64,000 nt of DNA from Hymenobacter nivis. Its GTDB lineage: Bacteria > Bacteroidota > Bacteroidia > Cytophagales > Hymenobacteraceae. The stretch is from contig NZ_RCYZ01000001.1 in the NCBI RefSeq assembly GCF_006439025.1, positions 248,001 through 312,000 of the forward strand, given 5' to 3'. The translations under genes and the position numbers were made by a program. The first letter of the stretch is position 1. The number at the start of each line of letters is the position of its first letter. This document shows positions 16,939-25,341 of this stretch, piece by piece. The notes beneath the pieces were generated by a model that searched no databases, was not told the DNA's origin, and saw only the letters and a list, made by a program, of their open reading frames with translations.

Positions 16939-17022
16939 CCCCGGGGCCGCGTTAGGGCCCCCGGGGGCCCTGGCCCGCCGCCTTCCCCTGCCTGCTTTCT
17001 TCCGCTTTTTTCCCACACGCCC

Positions 17023-18276
17023 TTGACTGCTGCCCGCTCCACCACGTTTGCCGTTGGCCTGATCACCTGCCTGTTCTTCCTCTGGGGCTTTGCCCTGAAC
17101 CTGAACCCGATCCTGATTCCGCACCTCAAGAAGGCCTGCCAGCTCACCGATGGCCAGTCGGCGCTCATCGATTCGGCCTCCTACCTGGCCTACTTCCTGC
17201 TGGCCCTGCCGGCCGGGCAGTTCATGAAACGCTTTGGCTACAAGGGCGGTATGCTGCTGGGCCTGGGCTTGTTCGCCCTCGGGGCCCTGCTGTTTTACCC
17301 TGCCGCCGCGCTGCGCTCCTACCCCTTTTTCCTGGGGGCCCTGTTCGTCATTGCTTCCGGCCTCACCTTCCTCGAAACGGCGGCCAACCCCTACATCACC
17401 GGCCTGGGCAGCCCCGAAGGCGCCACCCAGCGCCTGAACTTTGCGCAGTCGTTCAACGGCCTGGCCGCCACGCTGGCCCCGCTGCTGGGCGGCGTCTTCA
17501 TCTTATCGGGCAACAGCCCGAGCCCCGCCGCACTGGCCGCGCTCGCGCCCGCCGCGCGCACCGCCTACCTCGACCACGAGGCGGTGGCCGTGCAGGGCCC
17601 CTACCTGCTCATCGGCGGCTTCGTGCTGCTCATTGCGCTGCTGCTGTGGCGCACGCCCCTGCCCGCCCTGGCCGAGGAAACGACTGACACGGTGGCCGAG
17701 GGCGGCTTGTGGCAGCAAAAAAACCTGATGTTTGGCGTGCTGGCGCAGTTTTTCTACGTGGGGGCCCAGGTGTGCGTGAGCAGCTTCTTCATCCGCTTTG
17801 CCGGCAGCGTGGCGGGCTTCGAGGAGAAGCAGGCCGCCCAGTACCTGGCCGTGGCCTTGTTTGGGTTCATGGCCGGGCGCTTTTTGGGCACGGTGCTCAT
17901 GCGCTACGTGCCGGCGGCGCGGCTGCTGGCCCTCTACAGCGTGCTGAATGTGGGCTTGCTCGTCCTGGCTACTACGCTGCACGGCACGGGCGCGGTGTAC
18001 GCGCTGCTGGGGGTCGAGTTTTTCATGTCCATCATGTTCCCCACCATCTTTTCGCTGGGCATCCGGGGGTTGGGGGCGCGCACCAAGGATGGTTCGGCGC
18101 TGCTGGTGATGGCCATTGCGGGCGGGGCCGTGCTGCCGGTGGTGATGGGCCACGTGTCGGACGCCAGCACCATCCAAACGGCCTACCTGGTGCCCGCGCT
18201 CTGCTTTTTGGTGGTGCTGGGCTTTGCGTTGCGCAACAGCTCGGTGAAGCACCTCACCCTTTCCACCGCCCACTAG
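17023..18276 (+). CDS. fucP: FucP-type L-fucose:H+ symporter
   Basis: 417 residues with 12 predicted membrane helices, starting at TTG 17023; no ATG fits the first helix. FFLWGFALNLNPILIPHLKKA, and the two acidic residues used for proton coupling in E. coli FucP, are conserved: Asp50 in ALIDSASYLAYF and Glu118 in FLETAANPYITGLG. The NFAQSFNGLAATLAPLLGG segment and a C-terminal FALRNSSVKH tail complete it. It brings L-fucose into the cell for the enzymes around it. The same C-terminal tail recurs as a fragment at 34040-34114. The lactonase gene follows after 16 bases. Confidence 0.92.
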   Translation: MTAARSTTFAVGLITCLFFLWGFALNLNPILIPHLKKACQLTDGQSALIDSASYLAYFLLALPAGQFMKRFGYKGGMLLGLGLFALGALLFYPAAALRSYPFFLGALFVIASGLTFLETAANPYITGLGSPEGATQRLNFAQSFNGLAATLAPLLGGVFILSGNSPSPAALAALAPAARTAYLDHEAVAVQGPYLLIGGFVLLIALLLWRTPLPALAEETTDTVAEGGLWQQKNLMFGVLAQFFYVGAQVCVSSFFIRFAGSVAGFEEKQAAQYLAVALFGFMAGRFLGTVLMRYVPAARLLALYSVLNVGLLVLATTLHGTGAVYALLGVEFFMSIMFPTIFSLGIRGLGARTKDGSALLVMAIAGGAVLPVVMGHVSDASTIQTAYLVPALCFLVVLGFALRNSSVKHLTLSTAH

Positions 18277-18292
18277 CCGCCCTATCCCCCTC

Positions 18293-19126
18293 ATGAGAAT
18301 TGACGCGCACCAGCACTTCTGGCAGTACAACGCCCAGCGCGATGCCTGGATAACGCCCGACATGGCGGCCATTCGGCGCGATTTTGGGCCCGACGACCTG
18401 GGGCCCCTGCTGGCCCAGCACGGCTTTGGGGGTTGCGTGGCGGTGCAGGCCAGCCAGAGCGAGGCCGAAACCGACTGGCTGCTGACGCTGGCGGCCGCGC
18501 ACCCGTTCATTAAAGGCGTGGTGGGCTGGGTGGATTTGCAGGCCCCCGACGTGGCCGAGCGGCTGGCTTATTACCAGCAGTTTGGCAAGCTGAAAGGCTT
18601 CCGCCACGTGCTGCAGGGCGAGGCCGACCGGGCCCTGATGCTGACGCCCGCCTTCCGGCGCGGCCTAACGGCGCTGGGGCCCCTGGGCTTCACCTACGAC
18701 CTACTCATCTTGCCCGACCAGCTGCGCTACGCCGGCCAGCTGGCGGCCGCTTTTCCGCAGCAGCGCTTCGTGCTCGACCACCTGGCCAAGCCGCCCATCA
18801 AAGCACAGGAAATCGACGCCTGGGCCCGCGACGTGCGGGCGCTGGCCGCCCACGGCAACGTGTGGTGCAAGGCATCGGGCCTCCTGACCGAGGCCGACTG
18901 GCACGCCTGGCAGCCCCAGGATTTCCGGCCCTACCTCGACGTGGTGTTCGAAGCCTTCGGGACCGGGCGGGTGCTGTTTGGCTCCGACTGGCCGGTGTGC
19001 AACGTGGCCGGCGGCTACGCGGCGGCCGTGGGCGTGGCCCAGGGCTACGTGGCCGCGCTTTCGGCCAGCGAGCAGGCCGGGTTCTGGGGCGGCAACGCGG
19101 CCAGCTTCTATTCTATTGACAGTTAA
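18293..19126 (+). CDS. Amidohydrolase-family lactonase, probable L-fuconolactonase
   Basis: 277 residues of the COG3618 amidohydrolase type. It begins with the metal-binding MRIDAHQHFWQ (His-x-His), continues with GCVAVQASQSEAETDWLL, GFRHVLQGEAD, DLLILPDQL, FVLDHLAKPPI and ends with RVLFGSDWPVCNVAGGY, holding the last Asp. Members hydrolyse sugar lactones such as L-fucono-1,5-lactone, L-rhamnonolactone and galactonolactone. Between FucP and a dehydrogenase it should open the lactone made by the fucose dehydrogenase. It starts 16 bases after fucP and ends 10 bases before the next gene, so it is operonic. Confidence 0.88.
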   Translation: MRIDAHQHFWQYNAQRDAWITPDMAAIRRDFGPDDLGPLLAQHGFGGCVAVQASQSEAETDWLLTLAAAHPFIKGVVGWVDLQAPDVAERLAYYQQFGKLKGFRHVLQGEADRALMLTPAFRRGLTALGPLGFTYDLLILPDQLRYAGQLAAAFPQQRFVLDHLAKPPIKAQEIDAWARDVRALAAHGNVWCKASGLLTEADWHAWQPQDFRPYLDVVFEAFGTGRVLFGSDWPVCNVAGGYAAAVGVAQGYVAALSASEQAGFWGGNAASFYSIDS

Positions 19127-19136
19127 AACCTCGCTT

Positions 19137-20153
19137 ATGAAAACCCTCGTTTGCCTCGCCCCCGGTACCCTCGCCTATGAAGACCGGCCGGCCCCCGCGC
19201 CCCGGCCCGGCGAGGCGCTGCTGCGCATCCGGCGGGTGGGCGTGTGCGGCACCGACTTGCACGCCTTTGAGGGCACGCAACCGTTTTTCAGCTACCCCCG
19301 CGTGCTGGGCCACGAGCTGGCCGGCGAGCTCGTGGACACGGGCGGCGCGGCGGGCTTCGCGGTGGGCGAAGCCATTACGTTCATCCCCTACCTGCACTGC
19401 GGGCACTGCGTGGCCTGCCGCGCGGGCAAGCCCAACTGCTGCGTGCACATGCAGGTGTGCGGCGTGCACGTGGACGGCGGCCTAGCCGAGCTGCTGGCCG
19501 TGCCGGCCACCGCGCTGGTGGCCGGCCAGGGCCTGGGCTACGACGAGCTGGCCCTGGTGGAGCCGCTGGCCATTGGGGCGCACGGCGTGCGCCGGGCGGG
19601 CGTGCAGCCCGGCGAGTGGGTGCTGGTGGTGGGCGCGGGCCCCATTGGGCTGGGCATCATGGAGTTTGCCCGCATTGCGGGGGGGCGGGTTATCGCCCTC
19701 GATGTGAACGAGCAGCGGCTGGCTTTTTGCCGCGAACGGCTGGGCGTGGCCCACACCATCAACGGGCGCACTACGGACGTGGCCGCCGCGCTGGCTGCCC
19801 TCACCGGCGGCGACATGCCCACGGTGGTCATCGACGCCACGGGCAGCCTGGGAGCTATCAACCAGGGCTTTGCCTACCTGGCCCACGGCGGGCGCTACGT
19901 GCTGGTCGGCCTGCAAAAGGGCGATATCAGCTTTGCGCATCCCGAGTTTCACAAGCGCGAGGCCACGCTCATGAGCAGCCGCAACGCCACCCGTGCGGAC
20001 TTCGAGCAGGTAGTTGGGGCCCTAAAATCCGGGCAGGTGCAGCCCACCACCTACATCACGCACCGGGTGGCCTTCGGGCAGGTGGCCGAGGAGTTTGCGG
20101 GCTGGCTCGACCCTGCCAATGGGGTCATCAAGGCCATGATTGAGCTGCCCTAG
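19137..20153 (+). CDS. Zinc-dependent medium-chain alcohol/polyol dehydrogenase
   Basis: 338 residues from ATG 19137; upstream in-frame codons overlap the lactonase and are not used. The catalytic zinc site is seen in GVCGTDLHAFEG and LGHELAGE. The structural-zinc cysteines are HCGHCVACRAGKPNCC. The Rossmann motif is VVGAGPIGLGIMEFA, followed by IALDVNEQRL (Asp, so NAD+ is likely). Family members include L-galactonate, threonine and sorbitol dehydrogenases. In fucose loci such a gene is common, but the step is not fixed: it may oxidise a C4 or C5 hydroxyl of an intermediate or handle a related sugar. The catalytic residues look complete. Confidence 0.8.
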   Translation: MKTLVCLAPGTLAYEDRPAPAPRPGEALLRIRRVGVCGTDLHAFEGTQPFFSYPRVLGHELAGELVDTGGAAGFAVGEAITFIPYLHCGHCVACRAGKPNCCVHMQVCGVHVDGGLAELLAVPATALVAGQGLGYDELALVEPLAIGAHGVRRAGVQPGEWVLVVGAGPIGLGIMEFARIAGGRVIALDVNEQRLAFCRERLGVAHTINGRTTDVAAALAALTGGDMPTVVIDATGSLGAINQGFAYLAHGGRYVLVGLQKGDISFAHPEFHKREATLMSSRNATRADFEQVVGALKSGQVQPTTYITHRVAFGQVAEEFAGWLDPANGVIKAMIELP

Positions 20154-20224
20154 CACGTGGCGCGGGCGGCCAGGGCGCAAGCGCCCGGGCCCTGCCTCCT
20201 CCTTTTTTCCCTTCCCTGCTGACG

Positions 20225-21889
20225 ATGAATAGAAGAAAGCTGCTCAAGAACATGGCCCTGGCCGCCCCCGCCGCCTGGCTGCCCAGCGTGGTGGCGGGCC
20301 TGAACTGGAGCCCCCTGGCCCCGGCCGCGCCAGCCGCCCCGGCCGCCGGCAAGTTTTTGCCTACCTGGGATTCCTTGGCCCAGTACCAGACGCCCGAGTG
20401 GTTTCGGGATGCCAAGTTTGGCCTGTGGGCGCACTGGGGGCCCCAATGCGAGCCCGAGCGCGGCGACTGGTACGCCCGCGGCATGTACGAGGAGGGCTCC
20501 GACCAGTACAAGTTTCACGTCGAGAAGTACGGGCACCCCTCCAAGTTTGGCTTCAAGGACGTGATAAACGTGTGGAAGGCCGAGCAGTGGAACCCCGAGG
20601 AGCTGCTGGCGCTGTACAAGAAAGCGGGCGCCAAATACTTCGTGTGCTTGGCCAACCACCACGACAACCTCGACCTCTACAACAGCACCTACCAGCCCTG
20701 GAACTCGACCCGCGTGGGGCCCAAAAAAGACCTGGTGGGCGGCTGGGCCAAGGCGGCCAAAAAGCAGGGCCTGCGCTTTGGGGTGAGCGTGCACGCCGCC
20801 CACGCCTGGCGCTGGCTGGAAACGGCCCAGCGCGCCGACAAGATGGGGCCCCTGGCCGGCGTGCCCTACGACGGCAAAGTGACCACCGCCGACGGCCAGG
20901 GCCTGTGGTGGCAGGGCTACGACCCCCAGGCCCTGTACGCCCAAAACCACCCCCTGAGTGAAAATAGCCTCGACAACGGCTCGGTGCACCGGCAGTGGAA
21001 CTGGGGCAACGGCGTGACCCCGCCCAGCAAGGAATACTGCGAGAAGTTCTACAACCGCACCATCGAGCTGCTGGATAAATACGAGCCCGACCTGGTGTAT
21101 TTTGACGATACGGCCCTGCCGCTGTGGCCCGTGAACGACGCCGGCCTGCGCATTGCGGCCCACATGTACAACACCAGCGCCCAGCGCCACGGGGGCGGTA
21201 ATGAGGCCGTTATCTTCGGCAAAATCCTGACTCCCGAGCAGCGCAAGTGCATGGTCTGGGACATTGAGCGCGGCCAAAGCAACGAGATTGAGCCCCTGCC
21301 CTGGCAAACCGATACCTGCCTGGGCCAGTGGCACTACGACCGCCGCATCTACGACCGCCACGGCTACAAGAGCGCCCAAACCGTGATTCATACCCTGGTG
21401 GACGTGGTGAGCAAAAACGGCAACCTGCTGCTAAGCGTGCCCGTGCGCGGCAACGGCAGCATCGACGACCAGGAGCGCGCCATCGTGGAGGACATTGCCG
21501 CCTGGATGCAGGCCAACGGCGAAAGCATCTACGGCACCCGGCCCTGGAAAATATTTGGCGAAGGCCCGGCCCAGGAAGGTGCAGCCGCCCTCAGCGCCCA
21601 GGGCTTCAACGAGGGCAAAGGCAAGCCGTTCGGGGCCGAGGATATTCGGTACGTCACGAAGGGCAAAACCTTGTTTGCTACGGCCTTGGGCTGGCCCACG
21701 AGCGGGCGCCTGCTGCTCAAGTCGCTGGCCGTGGGCGGGCCGCACTACGCCGGCAAAGTCAAGCAAGTAGAGCTGCTGGGCGCGCCGGGCAAGCTCAAGT
21801 TCGAACACACCAAAGACGGGCTGGCCGTGGTGCTGCCCGCGCAAAAGCCCAACGCCATTGCCTACGCGCTGAAGATTGTGCCGGCGTAG
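20225..21889 (+). CDS. GH29 alpha-L-fucosidase, Tat-type signal
   Basis: 554 residues. The N-terminus MNRRKLLKNMALAAPAAWLP has a twin-arginine motif and hydrophobic stretch, so folded export by Tat is likely. The catalytic barrel has KFGLWAHWGPQ, AKYFVCLANHHDN and LVYFDDTALPLW with the nucleophile at Asp294 (DD pair 294-295), then LVDVVSKNGNLLLSVP. C-terminal residues from about 440 form a small beta-domain. It would release L-fucose from glycans. It follows the fucose catabolic genes at a 71-base distance on the same strand and directly supplies their substrate. The other GH29 at 60758-62197 is only distantly alike. Confidence 0.92.
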   Translation: MNRRKLLKNMALAAPAAWLPSVVAGLNWSPLAPAAPAAPAAGKFLPTWDSLAQYQTPEWFRDAKFGLWAHWGPQCEPERGDWYARGMYEEGSDQYKFHVEKYGHPSKFGFKDVINVWKAEQWNPEELLALYKKAGAKYFVCLANHHDNLDLYNSTYQPWNSTRVGPKKDLVGGWAKAAKKQGLRFGVSVHAAHAWRWLETAQRADKMGPLAGVPYDGKVTTADGQGLWWQGYDPQALYAQNHPLSENSLDNGSVHRQWNWGNGVTPPSKEYCEKFYNRTIELLDKYEPDLVYFDDTALPLWPVNDAGLRIAAHMYNTSAQRHGGGNEAVIFGKILTPEQRKCMVWDIERGQSNEIEPLPWQTDTCLGQWHYDRRIYDRHGYKSAQTVIHTLVDVVSKNGNLLLSVPVRGNGSIDDQERAIVEDIAAWMQANGESIYGTRPWKIFGEGPAQEGAAALSAQGFNEGKGKPFGAEDIRYVTKGKTLFATALGWPTSGRLLLKSLAVGGPHYAGKVKQVELLGAPGKLKFEHTKDGLAVVLPAQKPNAIAYALKIVPA

Positions 21890-22013
21890 CGGGGCCCCAA
21901 AATTTGGGGGCGACTAGCCATTTACATTAACTTGCCGGCCTAACCAGCTGGCTTGCCGTGCACTGCTTTCGAGCAGTTCGCGGCGAGCGGGCCTCACACT
22001 CTTACGCTTGCCC

Positions 22014-24191
22014 ATGATTCACAATCGATTGTGTACTTTTTTTGCGGCGCTGCGGCGCTGCGGCGCGGCCGGCCTGCTCGTGCTTGGGCTGGCCACAACA
22101 GCCGCCGCCGGGCCGCCTACCCCCCCGGCCAAGCCCAGCGCCTACCTTTTTACCTACTTCACCGGCAACGACAAGAAGGAAGAGGCCATTCGCTTCGCCC
22201 TCAGCCCCGACGGCTACCACTATACGGCCCTCAATAGCGACCGGCCCGTCATTAATTCGGCCGCCATCAGCGAGACGGGTGGCGTGCGCGACCCGCACAT
22301 TTTGCGCGGGGCCGATGGCAAAACCTTTTACATGGTAGCGACGGACATGGTGTCGGCCAAGGGCTGGAGCTCGAACCGGGGCATGGTGCTACTGAAGTCC
22401 ACCGACCTGATTAACTGGACGCACAGCGCCATTAATTTTCAGAAGCGTTACACCAAGCAAGACGACTTGAAGCGCGTGTGGGCCCCGCAAACCATCTACG
22501 ATGCCAAGGCTGGTAAGTACATGGTTTACTTATCCTTGCAGTATGGCTCGGAGCCCGATAAAATCTATTATGCTTACGCCAATAAGGATTTTACCGACCT
22601 GGAAGGCGAGCCCAAGCAGCTGTTTTTTAGCCCCAACAACGGCTCGTGCATCGACGGCGACATTGTGGCCAAGGATGGCAAGTTTTACCTGTTCTTCAAG
22701 ACCGAAGGCAATGGCAACGGCATCAAAATCGCCGTTTCGGACAAGCTCACCAGCGGCTACGTGCAGCGCGCTAACTACGTGCAGCAAACCACCGACCCGG
22801 TGGAGGGCGCGGGCACGTTTAAGCTCAATGATTCAGAGGATTACATCTTGATGTACGACCGCTACACCAGCGGCAAGTACCAGTTCACCCGCACCCGCGA
22901 CCTGCAAAACTTCACGGTGGTAGACCAGGATATCAGCATGAATTTTCACCCGCGGCACGGCACCGTGCTGCCCATCACGGCTGCTGAAGCCAGCCGGCTG
23001 GCCCAGCGCTGGATGGTGCCGTCCGACGTGCTGCTGACCGCCCAAAACCCGGCTATCCGCAAGCTGAATACCGTGGTGGACAGCGCGGCCGGCAAGGTCG
23101 CCTTTTTGGCCTTGCCCGGTACCAAGCTGAATGCGTTCGACCTTCAACTTGGTAGCTCCGCGCTGCCGGTGTCGCCCAGCGGCCCGCAGAATTTTGCCAA
23201 AGGCCCCGTGACCTACACGGTAGGGCAAGGGGCGGCCAAGCGCACCTACCAAGTGAGCGTGACCGAAACCCACAACCCCGCGCTGACCGGCTACTACGCC
23301 GACCCGGATATCCTGTATTCGCAGAAAAACGGCAAGTTTTACCTCTACCCCACGAGCGATGGGTTTGATGGCTGGTCGGGCACGTATTTCAAGACGTTCT
23401 CGTCGCCCGATTTGGTGAACTGGAAGGACGAGGGCGTGATTCTGGACCTGCCGAAGGATGTGAGTTGGTCGAAGAAAAACGCCTGGGCGCCGACCATTAT
23501 CGAGCAAAAAACGCCCACTGGCTACAAGTACGCCTACTATTTCTGCGCGGGCGCCAAGATTGGCGTGGCGCTGGCCGACAGCCCCACCGGCCCGTTCAAA
23601 GACTCGGGCCAGCCCTTGCTCGACAAGCTGCCCGAGGGCGTGAAAGGCGGCCAGCAGATTGACCCCGCCGCCTTCCGCGACCCCAAAACCGGCAAATTTT
23701 ACCTCTACTGGGGCAACGGCTACATGGCCGGCGCGGAGCTGAATGACGACCTGACGAGCCTGAAACCCGGCACTACGCAGGTGATGACGCCCGATAACAC
23801 CTTCCGCGAGGGGGCCTATGCCTTTTACCGCAATGGCAAATACTACTTTATGTGGAGCGAGGACGACACCGGCAGCCCCAACTACCAGGTGCGCTACGGC
23901 ACCTCCGACACGCCGCTGGGCAAGATTACGGTGCCCGCCAATAACTCGGTTATCGCCAAAAACCCGGCGTTGGGCATCTACGGCACCGGCCATAACTCGG
24001 TCATTCAGGTGCCGGGGCGCGACGAGTGGTATATCGTGTACCACCGCTTCACCTACCCGAAGGGCATTACCATGAATGGCCCTGGCTACCACCGCGAGGT
24101 GTGCATTGACAAGCTGGAGTTTAACGCCGACGGCAGCATCAAGCCGGTGAAGCCGACGCACGCCGGTATTCAGCCGGTGCGGGTGAAGTAG
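22014..24191 (+). CDS. Double-domain GH43-family exported glycosidase
   Basis: 725 residues with an N-terminal signal peptide (GLLVLGLATTAAAG). ATG 22014 is preferred over the in-frame TTG two codons upstream. It contains two GH43-type five-bladed propellers. The first (about 40-330) has GGVRDPHILR, DGDIVAKDGKFYLFF and a VEGAGTFKL acid. A short linker domain (about 330-420) precedes the second (about 425-690), which has YYADPDILYSQKNGKFYLYP with Asp430, QIDPAAFRDPKTGKFYLYW and FREGAYAFYRNGKYYFMWSED. The Asp/Asp/Glu triads look present in both. GH43 enzymes attack arabinose, xylose or galactofuranose side chains. A role beside fucosidase suggests a branched plant or microbial glycan. Substrate is unknown. 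Confidence 0.85.
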   Translation: MIHNRLCTFFAALRRCGAAGLLVLGLATTAAAGPPTPPAKPSAYLFTYFTGNDKKEEAIRFALSPDGYHYTALNSDRPVINSAAISETGGVRDPHILRGADGKTFYMVATDMVSAKGWSSNRGMVLLKSTDLINWTHSAINFQKRYTKQDDLKRVWAPQTIYDAKAGKYMVYLSLQYGSEPDKIYYAYANKDFTDLEGEPKQLFFSPNNGSCIDGDIVAKDGKFYLFFKTEGNGNGIKIAVSDKLTSGYVQRANYVQQTTDPVEGAGTFKLNDSEDYILMYDRYTSGKYQFTRTRDLQNFTVVDQDISMNFHPRHGTVLPITAAEASRLAQRWMVPSDVLLTAQNPAIRKLNTVVDSAAGKVAFLALPGTKLNAFDLQLGSSALPVSPSGPQNFAKGPVTYTVGQGAAKRTYQVSVTETHNPALTGYYADPDILYSQKNGKFYLYPTSDGFDGWSGTYFKTFSSPDLVNWKDEGVILDLPKDVSWSKKNAWAPTIIEQKTPTGYKYAYYFCAGAKIGVALADSPTGPFKDSGQPLLDKLPEGVKGGQQIDPAAFRDPKTGKFYLYWGNGYMAGAELNDDLTSLKPGTTQVMTPDNTFREGAYAFYRNGKYYFMWSEDDTGSPNYQVRYGTSDTPLGKITVPANNSVIAKNPALGIYGTGHNSVIQVPGRDEWYIVYHRFTYPKGITMNGPGYHREVCIDKLEFNADGSIKPVKPTHAGIQPVRVK

Positions 24192-24782
24192 CGGCCGGGC
24201 CGGGGGCCCTAACTTGACCACGGCCGGCCCCGGCAGGCGCACGTAGCCGGCCCGCGTGGGCAGCGCGCATACCGGGCGTGGGGCCTGTGCCCCGCCGGGC
24301 CCCACAAAGCCGCACAGGTTAAAAAAGAAGAGCGCCGGGCGGTGTAGCCCGGCGCTCTTCTTTTTTAACCTGTGCGGGGAGCCCGCCCCATCTGCGCCGC
24401 ACTAAGCTGGAGCCTGGCTTGCCAAGCGGCCCACGCTTGCCGCGGGTGGGGGAGCCAAACCGCCGGGCAAGCGGGTTGCGCGGCGCGGAAGGGCGCGGGG
24501 GCTCCAACTCGCTTTTTGTGCAATGCGATGATGAAAGTGAACTATTGCCACTGTTGAGGCTTGCGTAGAAACCCATGCTGGCCTAAGTTTGCGAAGCACA
24601 GCAGCTTGGCTGCCCACGCGGCGGCGGTGCACCCGGGGCCCCCAATGCTGCGCAACGCCCCCCGCCAGGGCCAACCCCGCAGCAGCCCCGGCAATGCCTT
24701 TCCGGCACATTTCTCCTTGGGCCGCTGGCTTGGCGCACCAGCCGTTGCGGCCCGCAGGCTTTTCCTTGATTGTCAACAGCAG
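24192..24782. other. Non-coding gap with one terminator
   Basis: This 590-base gap has a strong bidirectional hairpin at 24310-24377 (own entry). The rest, 24400-24780, is GC-rich and contains an in-frame extension of the next reading frame whose composition does not look like protein. No tRNA, repeat or other gene was seen. A promoter for the sigma-factor fragment could lie near 24530-24560, which is slightly richer in A+T. Confidence 0.5.
24310..24377. terminator. Very long perfect hairpin, bidirectional terminator
   Basis: Two 31-base arms (24310-24340 and 24347-24377) are exact reverse complements around a 6-base loop. Each arm holds an A6 or T6 run next to a GC-rich core (AGAGCGCCGGGC), so the structure can terminate in either direction. 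It lies 119 bases after the GH43 stop. The length is greater than usual for an intrinsic terminator. Confidence 0.85.
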
Positions 24783-25178
24783 ATGCCTTCCACCGAAGAA
24801 ACCGAGTTGCTTTGGCAGCAATTTAAGCGCGGCGACTGGGAGGCCTACACGAAGCTGTACAACCAAAACATCAAGCTGCTGACCAACTACGGCCACAAGT
24901 TCACCCGCGACCGGACCCTGATTGAGGACACCGCGCAAGACTTGTTCATCAAGCTGTGGGCCAGCCGGGCCAGCCTCGGCACGCCCCTGTCGGTCAAAAA
25001 CTACCTCTACAAAGCCTTGCGCAGCATCCTGTTCCGCAAGCTGGAAGCCCGCGCCCGCCTGAGCGGCCGCCTATACAACTATAAGAACAAAACCGTGACC
25101 CGCGCCCGCTTCGCCTACCGCCCCTACCGCGGCCGGGTCGAAACCCTGTACGCCGACCCATGGCAATACTCGGCCTAG
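24783..25178 (+). pseudogene. ECF sigma factor, truncated after region 2
   Basis: 131 residues from ATG 24783. WQQFKRGDWEAYTKLYNQNIKLL, LIEDTAQDLFIKLW and SVKNYLYKALRSILFRKLE are sigma-70 region 2 of the ECF type common in Bacteroidota, which binds the -10 element and core polymerase. Region 4 (the -35-binding helix-turn-helix, usually the last 60 residues of a 180-190-residue protein) is missing: the frame drifts into a short basic tail and stops at 25178. No region 4 could be found in other frames before the next gene. It is probably a broken gene; a short functional variant is the less likely alternative. Confidence 0.75.
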
Positions 25179-25194
25179 GTGCCGGTGGGTGCCG

Positions 25195-25341
25195 GTGGGC
25201 GCCGACGGCCGCTTCGGCGCGCCTGTGAAAACGCCCATCGGTACCTTCGAATACAAGGCGGTGGCCGAGCAAAGCGGCATCGCCGTGGAAGGCGACACCA
25301 AGCTGGTTAATCGAGGAGGCCCATTTTGCAACAACAGCTGA
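25195..25341 (+). other. Unrecognised coding-like fragment abutting the sigma remnant
   Basis: A frame reads VGADGRFGAPVKTPIGTF, then EYKAVAEQSGIAVEG, then DTKLVNRGG, and stops at TGA 25339-25341, overlapping the GH20 start. The residue pattern looks protein-like, more so than the flanking GC-rich noise, but I do not recognise the family. It has no clear start. It may be the tail of a gene joined to the broken sigma factor by a deletion. Confidence 0.35.
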
